From contig JACVTC010000051.1 in assembly GCA_016946835.1 (NCBI GenBank), forward strand, positions 461,501-525,500: a stretch of 64,000 nt of DNA. The letters are read 5' to 3'. A model generated the notes under the pieces. It ran no database searches. It saw only the letters and a list, made by a program, of their open reading frames with translations, and was not told the origin of the DNA. Positions 59,741-64,000 of the stretch are shown one piece after another. This stretch comes from Neocallimastix lanati (nom. inval.). Its lineage: Eukaryota; Neocallimastigomycota; Neocallimastigomycetes; Neocallimastigales; Neocallimastigaceae. The stretch's first letter is position 1, and every line of letters starts with the position of its first letter. Both the position numbers and the translations under genes were made by a program.

Positions 59741-61314
59741 TTAAGTATTCATAAATAATTAAATAATTAAAATAAGTTTTTATAAAATATATATTTTTTT
59801 AATAATATAATTTTATATTTTAATATTAAATTATGTTTAATAAATTTTATAATTACGTGTGTTAATTTAGATTCACGATAAGGTATATATCCTTTAAATT
59901 GTTTATCGTTAACACTTTCTAATACTTTTGATAAAGTTAATAATCCTATAGAATTTCCTAATTCTTTACTTCTATCTATACTTCTTTTTGGCTATTTTCA
60001 AAATTCATTATATATGAAATTGATAATAAAGTTAATAAAATATCTATAAATTTATATATATATATAATAATTCTGTTATATACTTTTTCAGAACCAGCTA
60101 AATGAGCAAAATGTATTTTTGATGAAATACTATTTCCTTTACCATCATCTTGAACCAAATATAATGATAAAACAGTGTGTGATCTTATTGAATTTTCTTC
60201 ATCTAATATATTGTTTCTTGTATTCCAACCTTCTACAATACGACTAATATAAATATTTTCATAATGATTTAATATATATGTTAAAAAAAAATAATAATAA
60301 CAATTTTATTGTATTATTTAAAATAAATTTATAATAATATTTATAAATACAAATTAATTATATATATTCCAAGAGTAATAACTTACTCTAAAAGCACATC
60401 CACTGACGTTATTTTTTCTTCTTTTAAACCAGTCAAAACAATACCCTTCTTACCTAAATCTCTTACTAATATATTTGAGGTAGATGATTGTGAGCTTCTA
60501 AGGGCTGCTGGATTTGGTGAACGAGCGCGCATTGAAGATTTAGGACGATTATCTGCCAATAAATCAATAAATTCCTCTTGAAAGATACATAAAAATGTCA
60601 TTTTCAATGAAAATACGGCATCTGGATTTTCCTCTTGCTCTTCCTTTATGTAATTAAATATATCTGTAATACTTCTTGGTATAATACCTAATATATAAAT
60701 ATATATTTTAATATTTTTTTTTTGAATAAAATATTCTATTAATATTATATTTATATGAATTAAATAATAATCACCTGTATTTTCATTAAAGCCTTTTTCT
60801 AATTCTTCTTGAAAATCTATACCAATTGTATATTTCTTTCCTGAACCACTCTTGAATTTATTTCAATATAGAATTTAAATTTCATATTAATATATATTTT
60901 TATTAATTTATATAAAGTTTTTCATTTATATATATATGCTTTATATATTATTTATTTTATATATATAACTTTTTTTATTGTTATATGCATATTATTTATT
61001 TTATATATTTATGAACATTATTTATTTCATGTATTTAGTTATATTTATTTTTATATTACCTGTCCATATGCTAATATTGCTGAATTCATACCAACTAAGA
61101 ATCTTTCGACCATAGGTCTTGCACTTTTTACATATATATCTTCTTGAGTTTCTTCAGTAAAAACATAATGATAACCTGAAAGTTTTGAATAGTGACCACC
61201 AACACCTTTTTCATCCTTAATCCATAACAAACCCTGTGATGGCATAACTTCGACACATTCGGTCTCAGTCCTCGAGGGTCTTATTCTTACAGAATTTAAT
61301 ATTAAATTTTTCAT
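52900..61314 (-). CDS. Kinesin-like protein with degenerate motor and giant coiled-coil tail (~2446 aa)
   Basis: Seven exons close in frame (7341 nt): 61314-61060, 60850-60775, 60687-60387, 60243-60084, 59991-59857, 59583-59373, 59102-52900. The motor (about 1-370) has kinesin landmarks: VRIRP, FTEETQEDIY, AILAYGQ, IRSHTVLSLYL, HLAGSEK, LGNSIGLLTLSKVLESV, YIPYRESKLTH and a QDCLQQTGSYSVISHIS strand. Resemblance is to the kinesin-4 type, with weak confidence. Nucleotide motifs are altered: P-loop GQSGSGKK with Lys91 for Thr, switch I SIRSH for SSRSH, switch II HLAGSE for DLAGSE. An SRIP/SRLP-containing basic linker (about 450-500) precedes a long coiled coil, including ~40 18-residue units at about 810-1540. 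A proline-rich hinge (PPNPPPQQPLPPL) lies near residue 2230. Altered ATPase function is inference. Confidence 0.88.
55600..57830 (-). repeat. 54-bp coding tandem repeat (18-residue Cys-start coiled-coil unit)
   Basis: About 40 units of the form C-x-x-Y-D-x-K-I-x-x-L-E-K-x-H-x-E-x. Roughly 36 units start with Cys at constant 18-residue spacing; a few units near the C-terminal side have lost it. A block of six units starting YSETCETYDNKINEMDN is repeated about 108 residues later as YAETCETYDNKVNEMDN, showing higher-order duplication. Eighteen residues equals one hendecad plus one heptad, so the coiled coil can stay continuous. Confidence 0.88.
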
Positions 61315-64000
61315 TTTTAAATTACTTATTTATTATATAATTTATTTGTGTATTTTATTGTTCGTTTATTTATTTAATCTATATATATTTATTGATTATA
61401 TTATTATTATTATTATTATTATTATTATGATTTCGTAATTGAAATATATATATATATTTATTTATTTATAAAAATTTATTGAATTTTATTTGTATATATG
61501 ATTTAAAAAAAATTGTTTAATGATATTAAAAAAAAATGATTTTGCATTATTCTTATTCCCTTTTATTCCTCATCTATTATATGCTTTAATGTTTGTTGTA
61601 TAATTATAATATTATTATGAAAATATCCTTTTAAAACTTTAAAATGGTATTTTCTTCTATTTATTGAATACAATTAAGCATATAATTATTAAATAAAAAA
61701 TAATCTAGTTGTAATTAATTTATACTGTTTAAAAATTAGTTATTTGTCTATATTTTTATTTATTCTATTTATTTTATCTTATTATTATTTGTTTTATTAT
61801 ATTTTGTTATTAAAATATTTCCAAAATCAAGTAATAAAAAAAATAATTCGTTATTATTCTTGTTTAATTATTAATCAAAATATTAAATATTAGTGTAATC
61901 AATTATTTAGGTAAAATTTTCAATTTTTCACAACAGATAAATAAATAAAAATAAACAAAAGTTTAAAATTATATTTATATTATTAATATATATAATAATA
62001 ACTAATTTTGTTAAACATTAATTTGTTTAAATAAAACATAACAGAATAAAACTAGTAAAGAGAAAAGAAAAAAAAATAATATATTTATATTGTAAAAATT
62101 AATATTAAAAGAAATAAAAAATATTAAGAAAATAAAAAAAACTTTTCTTTAAAAATATATTATTACACATAAATAAAGATAAATCAATATATGAAGTTTA
62201 ATCAATAATAAAAATGTTTTATCTTATTAAAATAATCAATAATAAAAATGTTTTATCATATTAAAATATTCGAATAAAACTGTTCATATTAATATATTAA
62301 TATTTATTATATTTTATCATATTATTAATATTATTTAAATATATAATTAAATATTATTATTATAAACCTATTTTTATATTAATCTTTTTTTATTAAAATC
62401 TAATTATGATTATTTCATTTCACTTTTTTTTTTATATTAAATTTTGCCATGCATATAGAACTTTTTTTTTTTTTAATATTAATATTTTTTATTATTATTA
62501 TTATATTATTATTATAATTATTATTCTTATTATTCATTATCTTTATTAAAAAATAATACATTTATTAAATATTGTTTAAATATTAACAATTATTATAATT
62601 ATTAATTTATAATTATATGTATTTAATTATTTTATATTATTATTTTTATTAATTTTGATTAATTTTTATTAATTAGTATGAATTTAATTTATATTTTAAG
62701 TAAAGTTAATAACTTAACTTTATGATAATTTAACATTAACTCCAATTAATTGGATAATATTAATGATAATAATTAGATTATTAATTTTAAGAAATTAGTC
62801 TATTTATATATATTAGGAAAGATTATAATATATATATATATATAAAACAATTGACAATAAAAAAAAAATGAAAAAAAAAAAAAAATTATTTTTTTCTTAT
62901 ATCTATAATAATTTGTATTTAATTTGTATTACATATAATAATATATTAATTATAGTTTATTAAAAAAAGTTTTTTTTTTTTAAAAAAAAAATAAAGTACA
63001 CCAATTCAATTATTCAATTTGATAATTTAATATAAATTAAAATTTTTCTTTTTCATTCAATGATAATATATAAGTATTTATTTCAACAATATATAAACAA
63101 TTTTTTATTGCAATATCAATATAATTTGATTATACTCAATTAAATGGGGCTATTAAATAAATAACTATATATAGTATATTATAACAATTATTAAAAAATA
63201 CATAAATAGTTTATATATATACAATATAAAGATAATATATAATAATAAATTAAGTTTAAATCAAATCTTATATCATATATATTTTATTTTATTTTCCATT
63301 AATAATATTTGTGTAACATAAGCATAACGTAAATTAATAATTACCATATAAAGATATCAACGAACAATTTTAATTTTAAAAGTAAACAATTCTAAAAAAA
63401 AAAAAAAAAAAAAAAAGAAATCCTTTAATATTACTTTATACAATAAGGAAAAAAAAATGATAAAAAAAAAATAATCCTTTATTTTTTTGATTAAATATAT
63501 ATAAAAAATTAATTAAAAAATAGAATAATAATTATTGTATAATCGATAAAATTTCCATTTATGTAAAAAAATTTAAATTTTAATGAAATTTAATATTTTC
63601 AAGTTTAGTATGCAATTATGAGTAATGATTTTGGAATTAGTAAAAATTACATAAAAAAAAGGCCGTAATAAATTAATAAGAAAAGGATTTAAAGTCAACT
63701 CAAATATTACAAAATGTTAATAAGTAATAATGACAAAATACAATAAAATATTAATAATATAACAACTTAAAATAATAACAAAATATAATAAAAGGATAAT
63801 AATACTGATATAATAACAAAATATAATAATAAAATATAATAAAAGGATAATACTACTGATAATAATAAAATAAAATATAATAACAATTGATATGAATAAA
63901 ATGAAAAAACAAATTCTAGTAATTAAAATGGAATAATTAATAACAAAATTGATATGAATATAAAAAGTAAATTGTTTATAATTTTAATTTTGGCTATTCT
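61315..64000. other. Upstream flank of the kinesin gene, A/T-rich, no recognisable gene
   Basis: Contains an ATT run (61402-61427), a ~36-bp direct repeat (AATCAATAATAAAAATGTTT at about 62203 and 62233), poly(A)/(T) tracts and AAT-type repeats with GGATAATA words at 63690-63960. Only short, low-complexity ORFs are present. Confidence 0.6.

Overview
The window is a stretch of nuclear DNA from an extremely A+T-rich eukaryote. Non-coding DNA is almost pure A/T, with homopolymer tracts of 30-50 nt and long AAT or AAAT arrays. Genes carry several short GT-AG introns (about 60-600 nt), prefer A/T-ending codons, and two proteins are dominated by Asn. A Cdc24-type Rho GEF with a PB1 tail, a p25 dynactin subunit, a 7TM-RGS receptor and Argonaute together suit an early-diverging fungus. 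An anaerobic gut fungus (Neocallimastigomycota) is my best guess. This is inferred from composition and gene content. Dictyostelium-like amoebae share the composition but fit the CDC24 homologue less well.

Layout: the 3' part of CDC24 (1-2035, +); 6 kb of A/T DNA holding a LINE tail and one less A/T-rich island; a multi-pass membrane protein (8039-8773, +); a foldback element (9241-9334); a young 5'-truncated LINE with a 15-bp target duplication (9976-11663, +) followed by LINE debris; a five-exon Argonaute of about 2083 aa (12858-20222, -); 3.3 kb of intergenic DNA with a decayed coding relic; a ten-exon 7TM-RGS receptor (23561-27290, +); a Ser-rich SxIP-motif protein (28287-30824, -); SEH1 (32766-34613, -); a small type I membrane protein (35601-36133, -); a second LINE copy (about 37690-38560, -); a Par-1/MARK kinase (39139-41959, -); dynactin p25/DCTN5 (45029-46351, -); LINE debris; a degraded Ty1/Copia element whose reverse transcriptase is deleted and which carries a nested TIR element (48274-51856, -); and a kinesin-like protein of about 2446 aa (52900-61314, -). 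The last 2.7 kb is A/T-rich DNA without a recognisable gene.

The genes form no operon-like unit, but several relate to cell polarity and microtubules (CDC24, Par-1/MARK, dynactin p25, the kinesin, the SxIP protein). Every multi-exon model was built by hand from GT-AG junctions and closes exactly in frame, but none was tested against transcripts.

Most interesting points: (i) the Argonaute has Asn in place of the first catalytic Asp of the slicer tetrad, and an ~800-residue Asn-rich insertion just before its last ~26 residues; (ii) the kinesin motor has lost key residues of the P-loop, switch I and switch II (a likely pseudokinesin) and has a tail of about forty 18-residue units, most starting with Cys; (iii) a 251-bp TIR element with 10-bp flanking direct repeats lies inside a Copia relic; (iv) the relic at 21930-22555 is interrupted only by TAA in its best frames.
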